Positions 1 through 11,762 of a stretch of 64,000 nt of DNA are shown here, in pieces (position 1 is the first letter of the stretch; each line of letters starts with the position of its first letter). The notes beneath the pieces are model-generated. The model did no database searches. It was not told the origin of the DNA and saw only the letters and a list, made by a program, of their open reading frames with translations. The stretch is from Achatina immaculata (lineage: Eukaryota > Mollusca > Gastropoda > Stylommatophora > Achatinidae). The translations under genes and the position numbers were made by a program. The stretch spans positions 37,995,197-38,059,196 of the forward strand of contig CM019701.1 in NCBI GenBank assembly GCA_009760885.1. The letters run 5' to 3'.

Positions 1-612
1 ATGTATGCAGAGAAATGGAGATTATGTTAAAAAGTAAAGAAAAGAATGCAGATTAAGGTGATACATTTATATTTTCTCTATCTATAAATTCTGATTTTTA
101 CAACATTTTGTTCACAACCTCGTAACAAAAGTGTCTGACGAACAAACATTAAGAACTTAGTAGGTTACATTCAATGTATAAGTCATGAACTGAACTCTTT
201 CAAGTTTTAATTTACAACGTGGAAGTGAGAAACAGCCATAGTACATGAAAAACATTTCTGTTGGCACAAATAATAGAAATGTTATCCAGCAACATGCTTC
301 TGAAAGAAAACCAGTAACCCAAGTTTTCTGTTCATGCCATTTTTAGAGCAGCTAATTTGAGTGACTCAAAACACATTTAAATAACAGTAGAGGAAGTCAA
401 AACTGTAAAAAAGCTAAAAAAAAAAAAAAGAACACTTGGCTGTTCTGTTGGATTTGTCCAGTTAGTCTTTCATTAGAGTGTAATATTAACATTGTCAGTA
501 TTTTAAACTGGAAGCAAGTAGCTTCAGAGATGTTTAAATTTACAGTTTGGTTTGGTGTTCTTACAGAAAACAAGGCAGGCCAGATTGAAATATGAACATT
601 TTATTTTCTTAG
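1..612. other. AT-rich sequence upstream of first visible PARP4-like exon
   Basis: No exon, RNA gene or recognisable element was found here. It is probably intron, because the first exon (613) begins in phase 1 and so needs an upstream exon. A short stretch near 433-510 recurs near 915-995, flanking the exon. Confidence 0.4.
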
Positions 613-747
613 AAAGCATTCTAGATATGTTACAAACACATCAGTCCACTTGTTTTCCAGCACGGTCAGTGATGGTGTTAAACGCAGATTATGGGTTTAT
701 GTCCCCGGTGGAGAAAGCAGCCCAACCTGCAATAAAACATCCAAGAG
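613..747 (+). CDS. PARP4: PARP4-like exon, first copy of a duplicated phase 1-1 exon
   Basis: A 135-base open segment bounded by an acceptor (TTTTCTTAG before 613) and a donor (AG/GTACT at 748). It begins and ends in phase 1. The peptide starts SILDMLQTHQSTCFPA and continues through an acidic and hydrophobic linker to KHPR. A second copy lies at 9832-9954 with almost the same first 16 codons. Its outgoing phase fits both that copy and the FG-repeat exon at 16701, so it could be used in tandem or as an alternative. I do not recognise the peptide as a known domain. Assignment to PARP4 rests on order, strand and phase with the downstream exons. It is presumably part of the linker before the proline-rich region. 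Confidence 0.5.
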
Positions 748-2781
748 GTACTCTTTAAAATGTGTGTAACAGAAGAGTGTCATATTACTGTACATTTACT
801 TGTAGTTAAAGGTACTGAGACATCTACATGATTGTAGTTAGAGGTACTCAGTACTTATGTCATTATAGTTAAAACTACTCAGACATCTAGTAGAAGCAAA
901 AAAACTTTATATCCATTTGGCTGTTCTGTTGAATTCCCCCTTTTCTCCACTGTCAGAAAAATATAAGATTAACATTGTCAGTATTTTAAACTGGAAAAGT
1001 AAGTTTAACTCTTCCCATGCCATGGGATATATATATATATATCAACACTTCTGATTTGTCAAGTTTTGGCCAGTGGTAGTATAACTACACATGCTTCATT
1101 TCATTAGAAAAACAGTGTAACTTTTGATTGTAAACAGTTTAGTGCGCATGTCTAGTGACCCTTGTCGCCATTTTGAAAGTGTTATTAACAACAGGGGGTC
1201 AAAATCAATGTTTCGATCAAAAATATTCTACTTTTGTGTGACTTCAGGCGCAAACATGTCCCCCTACGACTAGAGCACTGTTCGTTAATGTACCCTAAGT
1301 AGATCTAGACTATTAGATGGACTGGAGAAGTAGTTAGAAGGCTATTTCAGACATTGTTTTAAAGAGCATGTCACATATCATCACACGACGAGATCGGATA
1401 GTTCAGCAAGTAGATCTAGGCATTGCTGATGGTAAATAGTGTAATCAAGACATCGCCGATGGTAAATAGTATACAGTTATCAGCAAAAATCATCACACTA
1501 CATCTTTTTTCTTAAAAAAACTCTTCATTTATGAAATCTTCTTACATTTACAGCTATTTTAATGCATAATATGTATATTTTTAACTAAATAATTTGTTAA
1601 TTCATTTTTACAACTATACTTACATCAAGACCCATGCTTTTTGTCTGGCACAGATTGGAACATCTGTGTTTTTGCCTGTGGCATGGGAAGAGTTAATAAG
1701 TGTAAATCTTATGTTTATTTCATCATCATTAATATTTTACTAACATTTTTGCTTTCAGTTCAGTTTGATAAAAAAGGATTAAAAGGCTCCAAAGAGAAGC
1801 ATGATGTAGTGTTTTAGTGATGTAAACAGGGAAAGAGATGAAGAAAAGGTCAAGCATTATTTTGTGATACCAAAATGTGCTGCGGGAAAAAAATGAGTTA
1901 GAACTGTTTTTAGAATATGTAAGAATATATTTCTGAATAAGTAATTGATTTGAAATGTATTTAGAAAAGTTGAGCTAGAACATCTCTCTAATTCTCATTT
2001 TCATGCCATTAAGACATATTGGGAATATGGTGTTAGGGCTGTATTTTCCATGACCTTGGGCACGTGAAAGTGTGATGTAATCAATATCACACCTGGCTGA
2101 ATTTTAGCATCTTAGATTTCTTTTGTACCCATTTTTAGCAGCTGGGTGGACCCCAGGGCCCTTTTTGGTGTGTACCAGAAAATATCTCTACTGCTGGAGC
2201 CTGAATCAGGTACCATGGTAGACCGAGTGCCTAATCACTCAGGTAACCAGAACATATCTATCATATATTTTAAAGTGATTGTTACTGATAAAGAAAATAA
2301 AGAAAACTTACAAAGTTAATGTCTCAAAAGTGAAAACCGGCATAATAATGAAAGTGGAATAGAGCAAGGGAAGTGGAATATCATGGAGAGAACCAGTGAA
2401 AACTTGGATATGACCAGTGATAGAGGATACTAATAAAAATAACAATCTGAAGCAAAATAAACATGGCAGAAACTAGTGCATATGTGAACTGTGCATATGT
2501 TACATTGTTCATATATATCTAGATCACTTTCAGATAAGTCAGTTCTTCTGCGTTTGAGAAAATTAGTCATGCTAATCTGCAACTCTGTCTTCTCAAGGCT
2601 TGAGTGGGAGCACCATAGGTTTTCTTTCAGTTCCTCTCACTTGGGCCAGATCTGTGTTCAGAGGTTTGAGTGGGTTGGGCAGGTTTGTAGGATATGTCCT
2701 GATGTCTGGATACCAAAACAGCTGAAACATTGCTTGTCATATTTTGAGGCAACAGAGGTTACAGCCACTAACTACAACAAC
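748..2781 (+). other. Intron sequence
   Basis: AT-rich sequence. A short unit containing GTTAAAGGTACT and ACATCTACATGATT recurs at 805-885 and again at 10030-10250 beside the second exon copy. A SINE remnant lies at 1991-2250. Nothing else was recognised. Confidence 0.4.
1991..2250 (-). mobile_element. tRNA-like SINE, copy 1
   Basis: About 260 bases match 30091-30340 in the same order, through blocks such as CATGACCTTGGGCACGTGAA and GTGTACCAGAAAAT. Read on the minus strand, the end near 2250 looks like a tRNA-type promoter: CTGGTTACCTGAGTGATTAGG resembles an A box and a degenerate B box follows. It is therefore probably a Pol III SINE inserted antisense to the PARP4-like gene. Confidence 0.5.
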
Positions 2782-5460
2782 ACATGAACAAAGTCCCTAA
2801 ACACAACATCCTAATTGTCATGGGAGACTTCAATACCAAGATAGGAAAAGATAACACTGGTGTTGAAAAAGTAATGGGGAAAGAAGGAATTGATACAATA
2901 AATCAGAATGGAGAAAGATTAATTGAACTATGTCTAACAAAGGGTATAGTCATTGGAGGAACAATATTTCCACACAAAGAAATACATAAAACAACATGGA
3001 TATCTCCAGATGATAGAACCAGAAACCAGATAGACCATTTTTGTATTAGAAAACGATTCAGAACATCTCTGATAGATGTAAGAGCATATAGAGGTGCAGA
3101 TGTCAACAGTGACCACAACCTGTGTATAGGGAAAATATGACTAAAACTGAAAAGCCCATCACAAGAAATCAGTGCCCAGAAAGATAAACAGCTGTACCCT
3201 AGAAGAAGAAATTACTAACAGGAATTTCAGTCTGGAACTTACCAATAATTTTGCAGCACTCATTGAGATATAGAGGAGACAGATATAGATGAATTATGGA
3301 ACTCTTACAGTATAGCCATAATCACAGGAGAAAAAGCAAGTGCTGGACTGAAAAAAAATAAACAAATAGAAAAGCATGGATATCAGAAAACACTTGTAAG
3401 TACATGCATGATAGATGAGCAGCCAAATCAGCCATGTTGAACATAAAGACAGATCTTGGAAAAGATTTGGCAAAACAGCATACAGAGAACTAAACAATAA
3501 AGTAAAAAGTTCAGCTAGAAGAGATAAGAGAGAATACATAGACAATATGGTGAAAGAAGCAGAGAAAGCAGCAAAAACAGGAGACAGTAAAACTCTATAC
3601 AACATACAAAAGAAGCTAACGGGTACTATTACATCCAAAGAAAATTAGCAAAACTTGCACACTATTAATATGAAGTAAAGACCAAAAACAAAGATGGGCA
3701 GAACATTTCCAAGAAATACATATTGACCACCCAAAAGAATTGATAGATCTTGAAACTGACTTACCAATCCCACAACTAAATGTCAACCTAGATGAAATCA
3801 CATTGAAGGAAATTGAAACAGCAGTGAACCTAGTGGCTAACAACAAAGCTGCAGTTGAAGATGAAATAACAGCAGAAATGTTTAAAGCTGTCAACAATGA
3901 CAGCATAAGTCAACTACAAAGAATGTTTAATAAAGTTTGGAAAGAAGAAAAGGTCCCTTCTAAATGGAAAAAAGGAATAATTATTAGAATACTAGAAAAA
4001 GGCAACCTTAGCAACTGCAATAATGGAGAGGAGTAACATTACTATCAGTTGTGTCAAAAGTATTTTACAAAGTCATTCTGAATAGAATTAAAAGATGTAG
4101 TGGATACTGCAATGAGAGAAGAACAAGCAGGATTTCGAAAAGGAAGAAGCCATCTCGACCAGATCTTTACTATAAGAATAATACTTGAAGAACATATTGA
4201 AAAGCAAAAACCATTAATCCTGAACTTCATAGACTTTACAAAGGCATTTGATAGCATACAAAGAGATTCATTGTGGAGAATTTTAAGTCTATATGGAATA
4301 CCATCTAAAATTGTCAGCATCATTAGAGATCTGTACAACATGTATGTTTGTATAGTCAATACAAAAGAAGGATTGAGCAAATGGTTCCAGATTGAAACAG
4401 GTGTGAAACATGGATATATACCAGCTCATTTTCTTTTTGAAATTGCCGTAGACTTCATAATGAAAAAATACTGCACAGGTAATACAGGTATTGATTGGGT
4501 ACGTGGGACCCAACTAGAAGATCGTGATTTTACAGATGACGTAACTCTTATCAGTGACAATGTGAATTTTATGCAAAAAAATAGACACCCTATCTTCACT
4601 GGCTGGTAAAATAGGACTTGAAATTAACAAGGAAGAAACAAAAATGATGAAACTTCCCATGTATCAAAAGGGAAAAATATACGTAGAAGAGACAAGTGTA
4701 GAAGAAGTCAACCAATTTGCATACCTTGGCATCTACATAGACCAGGATGGTGACAACAGAAGGGAAGTTAAAATTAGAAATGCAAAAGTAGCACTGACCT
4801 TCAAGAACATATAGCACTCAGAAGTTATAAACACAAAAACCAAGTTAAGATTATTCAATTCAAATGTAATATCCATCCTCATTTATGCATGCAAAAGCTG
4901 GAGAACAGTTAAAGAGATAAATGTCAAATTAGATTCTTTTGAAAACAAATGCCTAAGGAAAATACTCAGTATAAAGTGGAACGAACAATGCAGAGATAAG
5001 ACAGATGAGGGAACAACAACACGTATCATGGGTAATCAGAAAAAGGAGATGGACATATATGTCATGTGATGAGAAGAAACAGTCAGAGAATCCCAAAACA
5101 AGCTATCAAGTGGAACACAAAAGGCTGAAGAAAAAGAGGTCAACCACACAAAACTCTAAAGAGGACATTGTTAAGAAGGGCAGGTTTCTTACATCTTACA
5201 TCTTTCCCGTGCCACTAAGCGTCACATAGTTTATATGTCACATAGCATGATAGCATGGCTGACCTCTTTTTCTTTGGCCTGTTGTGTTCCACTTGATAGG
5301 TTGTTTGGGATCATCTGATTATGTCTTCTCATCACATGAGGCCAGTTTAGTGGGCATAAAATCCCTTGATGAGGTTGAAAAGCTCATCAAAAACAGGAAA
5401 ACTTGGCAAACTACTATGTGAGCTCACTGTTATGTTTAATGGCAGGGGAAGTATGTAAGT
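2782..5460 (+). mobile_element. LINE family A, copy A1 (APE endonuclease and reverse transcriptase, broken)
   Basis: A 5'-truncated, multiply mutated non-LTR retrotransposon in the PARP4-like intron. At 2784-3140 it encodes the C-terminal half of an apurinic-type endonuclease: MGDFNTKIG, then QIDHF and NSDHN, which carries the catalytic SDH-type motif. A basic linker (3415-3648) and RT fragments follow (3740-4609): EEQAGFRKGR, FIDFTKAFDS, and an active-site block reading FTDD where other A copies read FADD. The C-terminal region (from about 4610) has QFAYLG and a KCLRKIL motif with several stops and shifts. The 3' end near 5460 matches the A-family terminus. An inverted A fragment sits inside at about 5188-5339. 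Confidence 0.8.
5188..5339 (-). mobile_element. LINE family A 3' fragment inserted in A1
   Basis: This stretch matches the minus orientation of the A 3' terminus (TTTCCCGTGCC, GTCACATAG, then CTCTTTTTCTTTGGCCTGTTG), while the sequence on both sides is plus-oriented A. It makes an inverted pair with 5085-5160. The flanks look like an imperfect target duplication around GGCAGGTTT / GGCCAGTTT. Confidence 0.55.
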
Positions 5461-5954
5461 TGTGGCTTAGGAGTCTGCAATGCTCCATTCTTAGGTGGAA
5501 GATTGTGGTTTGGTGATATCTCTGTAGTTGATGAATGTAGATCAGCCAATGAATCCATTATCTACAAACTTAGGAAAAACTAATCTGTTATGACTGACTT
5601 TATAACATATTTTAGGTTTTTTCAACCACAGTGTTCTGATTATCCTATTTATAAGACAAACACTTTTTAAAAAATGAAGCAATGATTCTATGGTCCTGTG
5701 ATAAACTGTACATCATTCTCAGATGAGTGCTCTAGAGATTGACCTTTTTTATAAACCAATAAAAGATTATGAGAAGAGCTTAGATAATAATAGGATTGTA
5801 AAAATTATGTTAGTCTGTAACAGAAGTGTGAATATTTCTAAAAGCAGCATCAGTTAATGATAGACCTGCACTTCACCAAATAGAAACTTTTCATTTGACT
5901 TTCTGTTTGCTGTGACTGGTAATAGATTTGCTTGTTTCATGTCTGCTCTGTCTG

Positions 5955-6007
5955 CCTGCGTGCCCAATTCTTAACCCTTTTGAAATAAAGATCAATCAAT
6001 CAATCAG
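5955..6007 (+). repeat. Retroelement 3' tail shared with 50340
   Basis: GCCTGCGTGCCCAATTCTTA, then TTTTGAAATAAAGATCAATC with ATCA repeats, also occurs in reverse at 50340-50390. Two dispersed copies ending in the same tetranucleotide tail indicate the 3' terminus of an otherwise missing retroelement. Confidence 0.55.
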
Positions 6008-6032
6008 TCATATGCAAGAAAATTTTTGATAT

Positions 6033-6200
6033 CCCAGTGTTCCATAAGTCCACTAACCCAGTATTGATTGTGGTATCGTAGTTATATCTTAATGTCTGCA
6101 GTTTCTAGCCACATCTACCTGCTCCAGTCATTAAGATATCACAATGATACTGGAATTGATACTGGATTAGTGCACAATTATTTTCCGAACACACTGTGGA
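6033..6200. mobile_element. MITE-like foldback related to the mariner-like element at 24514
   Basis: The two halves are inverted copies: ATATCTTAATG...CCACATCTACCTGC on the left and CATTAAGATATCAC with GATACTGGA on the right. The same inner blocks (ATCTTAGTGGCTG, GCACATCTACCTGC) form the long inverted repeats of 24514-25265. This suggests a short internally deleted relative. The exact ends are uncertain. Confidence 0.5.
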
Positions 6201-6221
6201 AACAAAACTGAGACATCCAAA

Positions 6222-6350
6222 GTTGGCTGGTAAAAAGGTAAAAAATAGAAAGAGAAAGAAACTGAAGAAGCATTAAAGAAAGAATGTGAAGATTCACGTT
6301 GTAGAAATAATATCAAATGGCTTACAAGAAGTATAAAAATAAAGATTTGT
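6222..6350 (+). repeat. Intron block duplicated at 9566-9690
   Basis: GGCTGGTAAAAAGGTAAAAA, then AGAAACTGAAGAAGCATTA and AAATAAAGATTTG recur in order at 9566-9690. The right copy leads directly into the second duplicated exon. It may mark the border of the segmental duplication that created the two exons. Confidence 0.5.
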
Positions 6351-6473
6351 GTCAGTGATTGATGGCCATGAACAAAGGGTTGATCTTACAGACCATCCTA
6401 TTAAAGTAGTCACAGAAACAGTGCAGACTGACAAGCTAGATCAGCATTTCCTAGATTGTGTGCCATGACAAGC

Positions 6474-7483
6474 AGGTGTGCTGCAGTAGTCAGAGATGTG
6501 CTGCAACAGAATCAGATGTGTGCTGCAATAGAATCAGAGGTGTGCTGTGGTAGAGTCAGAGATGTGCTGCAGCAGAGTCAGGGGTGTGCTGCAACAGAGT
6601 CAGAGGTGTGTTACAGTAGAGTCAGAGTTGTGCTGCAGTAGATTCAGAGGTGTGCTGCAGTAGAGTCAGAGGTGTGCTGCAGTAGAGTCAGAGTTGTGCT
6701 GCAGTAGAGTCAGAGGTGTGCTGCAGTAGAGTCAAAGTTGTGCTGCAGTAGAGTCAGAGTTGTGCTGCAGTAGAGTCAGAGTTGTGCTGCAGTAGAGTCA
6801 GAGGTGTGCTGCAGTAGTGTGTGCTGTAGTAGTCAGAGGTGTGCTGCAGTAGAGTCAGAGGTGTGCTGTAGTAGAGTCAGAGGTGTGCTGCAGTAGAATC
6901 AGAGGTGTGCTGCAGTAGAGTCAGAGGTGTGCTGTAGTAGAGTCAGAGGCGTGGTGCAGTAGTGTCAGAGGTGTGCTGCAGTAGTGTGTGCTGTAGTAGA
7001 GTCAGAGGTGTGCTGTAGTAGAGTCAGAGGCGTGGTGCAGTAGTGTCAGAGGCCTGGTGCAGTAGAGTCAGAGTTGTGCTGCAGTAGAGTCAGAGTTGTG
7101 CTGCAATAGAGTCAGAGGCATGCTGTAGTAGAGTCAGAAGCATGGTGCAGTAGAGTCAGAGATGTGCTACAGTAGAGTCAGAGGTGTGCTGTAGTAGAGT
7201 CAGAGGCGTGGTGCAGTAGAGTCAGAGGTGTGCTACAGTAGAGTCAGAGGTGTTCTGCAGTAGTGTGTGCTGCAGTAGAGTCAGAGGTGTTCTGCAGTAG
7301 TGTGTGCTGCAATAGTGTCAGAGGTGTGCTGCAGTAGAGTCAGAGGTGTGCTGCAGTAGAGTCAGAGGTGTGCTGCAATAGAGTCAGAGTCGTGCTGCAG
7401 TAGAGTAGAGGTGTGCTGTAGTAGAGTCAGAGGTGTGCTGCAATAGAGTCAGAGGTGTGCTGTAGTAGAGTCAGAGCTGTGCT
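6474..7483. repeat. 22-bp minisatellite, about 45 copies
   Basis: Tandem copies of a 22-base unit, GTGTGCTGCAGTAGAGTC plus AGAG, with point variants (CTGTAGTAG, GTGGTGCAG) and some shortened units. Variant types are interspersed, as in an array evolving by unequal exchange. It lies in the intron between the duplicated exons. Confidence 0.9.
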
Positions 7484-8435
7484 GCAAATTTTGATAGTAA
7501 AAAATATTTTTCTTTAAATTATTATGCACTTTTTAAAAATTATTCAGTACATTTGTGTAAAAAAATTTCACAAGCCTAATATTTATGTAGCACAAATTTA
7601 GAACATGTTTGACCAATATTCAGTCATTAAAAAAGGAGATGTAAGCCTCAAAGCAGGTTCACATTTCACACCAAAAACAAGGTTCTTGCATAATTTGTAA
7701 AATTTAAAATCTCTTTCAGATGTTTTATTTGTCATGTCCTACTATAAAAATATTTATTGCAATAAAATTTAGATACATACAATGTTGCATCTAACTGCAC
7801 TGCCAGGTGTGCCCCAACCTGAAAGAGTTTGAGAAGCACTGAAGTTCAGTTTTAGCACTTGAAACTAAAAACTTATCCTATTTTTATGCGCTGCTTTGGA
7901 TTCGATATTTTTGTGCAAGTGTCTATTTACTGTAAATTGAAAACAAGAAGGTGTAATTGAAACTTTCTTACATAAGAAACCGAAAAGGAAATACGCAAAC
8001 TCTCAGATTAAGTGAAGACATCTCCCTCACTCCTTGCATCACCTTTTTTTTGTCCCTATATCATGCTTTCTCAATTTCAGGCAGTGTTTAGGTTTTAATA
8101 ACATAAAAACTCTCATCAGAAATAACCTTTGTTAATTTTCTCTTCCTTCTTCTGTTTGTTCTCAGTCCAGTAGTTTTTGTTAGTTTTTTCCATTCAAGAC
8201 TAAAACAAGTAAATTATTTCAAATCCAATTCCAGGACAAATTTTGTATTTTAAAGTTAAAAACAAAAAAATATATAACATTTACTGCTATGATTGATAAA
8301 GTCACTTTTAGAAAGCTCAGCTTCAAAAAATCAGAAACCTGCTTATGCACAAAAATGCAAGAGTGGATTAGTTAGGCTAGAAAAAAAAAAAAACTAAAAC
8401 AAGAAAATGTACAGAAAGAGTTTGGTTTTTTTTTC
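7484..8435. other. Intron, nothing recognised
   Basis: AT-rich sequence without exon, RNA or element signals, apart from homopolymer A and T runs next to the LINE that follows. Confidence 0.4.
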
Positions 8436-8441
8436 TAGATT

Positions 8442-9558
8442 CATTCATTCATTCATTCATTTGCATGTCCCTTGCGGAACTTTGCCTCCCAAACAGCACT
8501 CCTGTAGGCCTCTCGGTTGTGAGCAAGATGGCCTGCTGCTAATGCATCCATTTGCAGATCATCAACGATGTCTTGCAGCCATCTTCACTTTGGTCTTCCT
8601 CTCTTTCTTTTTCCCGTTATGTACCCTTCCAAGACGGTCTTCTCTAGATTATCATGACGTTTAATGTGTCCAAAATATTTCAGTTTTCTCTCTTTAATCC
8701 TCTTTACTAGCCAGCCTTCTTCAATATTAAGTTCTTGTAGTATGGATATATTTGTTCTTTTTTGTGTCCATGATATTTGAAGAACTCTTCTGTAGCATTT
8801 ACATTCAAAGGCATTTATGTGTTTCTCAGCTGTTTTGTTAAGTGTCCAGGTCTCACAGGCATATGTTGCGATGGGAAAGATGCATGCCCTTAAAAATTTT
8901 ATTTTTGTGGTTCTGTCTGCTCCTCTCCACAGATTCTTTAGTTGTTTTACTTTCTGAAGAGCGATAGATGTCCTCCTTTTAATTTCCCTCATTGTATCTC
9001 CATTATTAGTTAGTAGTGATCTAAGATATTCAAAGCTCTCCACTTCTTCCAGTTTTTCCTCATTGATACATATTTCAGCTGCCTTGTTTGTTTTGTCAGT
9101 TGTCATCAATTTAGTTTTCTTTGCATTAAGATAGAGGTTTTGCTCTTCGTTGCTCTTACGGACTGACATAATTAGTTTTTCCATTCCATTTTATGTTGTG
9201 GACAGTAATACTATGTCATCAGTGTATCTAATCTCTGGTATTTCATAACCTCCAATTGTTATGGCATCGTAATATTCTTTGTCTACAACTTCTCTAACAT
9301 TCCTCATTATATTTTCAGTATACTAGTTAAATAAGTAGGTGACAATATGCACCCTTGACAGACCCCTTGTTTTATGACAAACCAAGTTGTTGTTTCACCA
9401 TTTATTCTTACTTCTGCTTGTTGGTCTAGATACAGCAGTGATGTTATTTGTATCAAATGTGTTGGAAATCCCATTTTTTCCATTATTTGCCAAAGTTTCT
9501 GGTGTTGTATACAATCAAATGCCTTTGAGTAGTCTATAAAGGCTAAATACAGATTTTT
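8442..9558 (-). mobile_element. LINE family B, copy B4 (minus)
   Basis: A 5'-truncated non-LTR element in reverse orientation. Read on the minus strand it has an RT fragment (YSKAFDCIQHQKLW, then KQGVCQGC, 9307-9558), followed by a long C-terminal ORF (8585-9184) with KKTKLMTTDKTNKAAE, FEYL, YACETWTLNK and a KRKRGRPK end. The 3' end at 8442 carries ATTC repeats. Possible short target duplication TAGATT at 8436 and 9559. A gap between the two ORFs contains frame breaks, so the copy is dead. Confidence 0.8.
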
Positions 9559-9565
9559 TAGATTA

Positions 9566-9690
9566 GTGGTGGTAAAAAGGTGAAAAATAGAGAAAAAAGA
9601 AATTGAAGAAACATTACAGAAGGACTGAAGACTCAAGCTGTGGAAATTATATTTAAGCATACAGAAAATAAAGATTTGAACAACAGTTTT
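9566..9690 (+). repeat. Second copy of the intron block at 6222
   Basis: About 125 bases similar to 6222-6350. It starts immediately after the B4 insertion and ends just before sequence similar to 525-900, which contains the second exon copy. Confidence 0.5.
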
Positions 9691-9831
9691 GTTCTAGGAC
9701 TTGTGCTTGATAATTTTCAAGTGAAATAATTCTCTAACTGCAGAGATGTTTAAATCTGTATTTTGTTGTGTTTGTATTGTTCCCATGGAAAACAAAGCAG
9801 GCCAAATTGAAATCTAAGCAGTTTTTCTTAG

Positions 9832-9954
9832 GAAACATTCTAGATATGTTACAAACACATCAGTCCATTTGTTTTCCAGCACTGCAAGCAAAATCAAATG
9901 ATGATCTTGGCTTCATGATGGATGATGCATCTCCAGAAGGAGATGCCTCAAAAG
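9832..9954 (+). CDS. PARP4: PARP4-like exon, second copy of the duplicated exon
   Basis: A 123-base segment with acceptor TTTTTCTTAG and donor AAAG/GTACT, phase 1 on both sides. It encodes NILDMLQTHQSICFPA and then a diverged acidic tail ending DASK. The conserved first half (ILDMLQTHQS.CFPA) against a diverged second half suggests selection on the front motif. Splicing onto 16701 completes an Asp codon and keeps the frame. The surrounding intron is also duplicated, so this is a segmental duplication and not a retrocopy. Confidence 0.55.
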
Positions 9955-10029
9955 GTACTTTTAACATACAATTTGTTTAACAAAAGATTCTTTTGTTACT
10001 GTAGATTTACATACTTGTAAGTGATTATT

Positions 10030-10250
10030 GTCAAAGGTACTCAGACATCTACATGATTGTAGTTAAAGTTACCCAGGTGTGTGTGTGTGTGATTATAGTT
10101 AACGGTACTCAAACATCTCAGACATCTACATGACTGTAGTTAAATGTACTCAAACATCTACATGATTGTCATTAAAGATGCTCAAACGTTTACATGATTA
10201 TAGTTAAAGGTATTCAGACATCTAGTTGAAGGTGCTCAAGTGTCCACATG
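10030..10250. repeat. Degenerate tandem repeat, about 30-bp unit
   Basis: Loose copies of GTAGTTAAAGGTACTCAGA followed by CATCTACATGATT. The same unit flanks the first exon copy at 805-885. The array probably travelled with the exon duplication and expanded here. Confidence 0.55.
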
Positions 10251-10412
10251 TCTTGCTATATAAGAAGAGCAAGAAAAATTTCCAGGCAAACAAACAGCCG
10301 TGCATACGGAGTTCACCAGCTGGTGTCTAGATAACAGTCTGAGTTCTTATTGGTTTAGGAAGGGCTACTAAGGTATAGAATGCTGCAGACCAGAATCATC
10401 CCTGTTACAAGA

Positions 10413-11762
10413 ATGTATAAACTAGGGAAAATATAGGAACAGCTTTATTACTTAACAACTACAAAGTTGTGACGTTTTCGGCGTGAGCCTTAATCATACA
10501 AAAACATACAGGATGAAGAAATAGAAAGAGGAGATAAAGTATAGATTCACATGAATACTATTTTTAAAAAAAAAATTAAAAAGAGTACTTAGCTGTAAGT
10601 TGTAAGGTGTGACTTGTCTGGCGGTGTGTGTCAGGAATGGATTTAGTAGAATGTGGAGACTGTTAAGTGGAGACCTGTGATATGTGGTAGGTGGGTTGTA
10701 ACTGGGGGTGGTGGATGGGGAACCAGGGAGGGGAGAGAGAGTGATACAATGTTGACCTAGCCAGGAGAAGTTGAAATAGATGATTGGGGAAGAGGGGTTG
10801 CAAAGTGATGCTGTGAGGAGGTTTGAAAAGTAAGAAGGGGTGGAGTTTAGTGGAGAGGTACTATAATGATTGAAGAGAATGTTAAGTGTAGCTAAACAGT
10901 GAGTTTAACCCATGTGACTCCAGTGTCCCATAATTTTGAATGCAGCAGTTCTCAAGTGCCAGGTGGCTTGTGTCATCTGCATGACACTGTTTGATGACTG
11001 TTGCCAGAAAATCAGATTTGCCTCTGTGGTTGGGGCCATTGAAATGATTTGGGACTGGTTTCAAAGCATGCTGGGTGATGTCGTACAGATTTTTTTTCAT
11101 GCGGTCCCCTAATCTGAGGCCAGTCTCACCAATATACATTATCCTGTATCTTTTGCAAACGACATATATCACATTATGGGACCCGCATGTGAATCCCTCA
11201 TGAAGAGTGAGGATAGTTTTGGGAAAGGTGATTGTTTTCGTTTCCCAGATTACCGGGCAGGTAACGCAGTAATGGTGCCAACATATGTAAGGCTCTGCTT
11301 CAGGTGGCTGTTACAGTTCAAGTGGCTGTTATAGTTCTAGTGATCCTGGGATTCCCTTCCCATGACAGCCTGAAATGAAGGGATGAGCAGTAACTCAATA
11401 CTTTTGAGAAAGGGTTGCCAACTCTCAGACCATTTTTGTAAAAATAAACTACACAAACTGCCCATCATCGTTTCAGTTCAGTAACAAAAGACAAAAAAAT
11501 AACCACTGTCTCCTTGTTTGATTTGACCAAGTAATCTCGCATCATTCTGCATAGTGTTGTCTTCTCAGTGTTAATAGTTTTGAAAGTAGCCGACTGCAGA
11601 AAAAAAGTGCAATAAAACATAATAGATTTTAAGAATACATTTATGGCAGTGACAGTATGTTTTTGTGCATATACTTGTGCCTTTGATTTTCAAGATGTAT
11701 AAAGTAGAAAAAAGTAGGAACAGCTTTATTATTAAATGAATACAAATATTGCATAGTTTTAA
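10413..11762 (-). mobile_element. Penelope-like element fragment with GIY-YIG domain
   Basis: On the minus strand, 10882 to about 11300 encodes a short Cys-containing lead (HHYCVTCPV), then VIYVVCKRYRIMYIGETGLR and LGDRM. This is the GIY-YIG nuclease core found at the C terminus of Penelope-like retroelements. The RT part is absent. The 3' region contains TTTTCGGCGTGAGCC, resembling the second copy at 42.6 kb (TTTCGGCGTCAGCC). Sequence around 10413-10480 (ATGTATAAA, GGAACAGCTTTATTA) recurs directly at 11694-11762, consistent with the terminal direct repeats of Penelope elements. Confidence 0.7.

Larger units (their letters stand above)
5461..6473. other. Intron with short repeat remnants
   Basis: Mostly unique AT-rich sequence. 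It includes a LINE-type 3' tail (5955-6007), a MITE-like foldback (6033-6200), and a block (6222-6350) repeated at 9566-9690. Confidence 0.4.

Noticed and set aside
6474..7483. CRISPR-like regular repeat
   Set aside because: Head-to-tail minisatellite without unique spacers; eukaryotic context.
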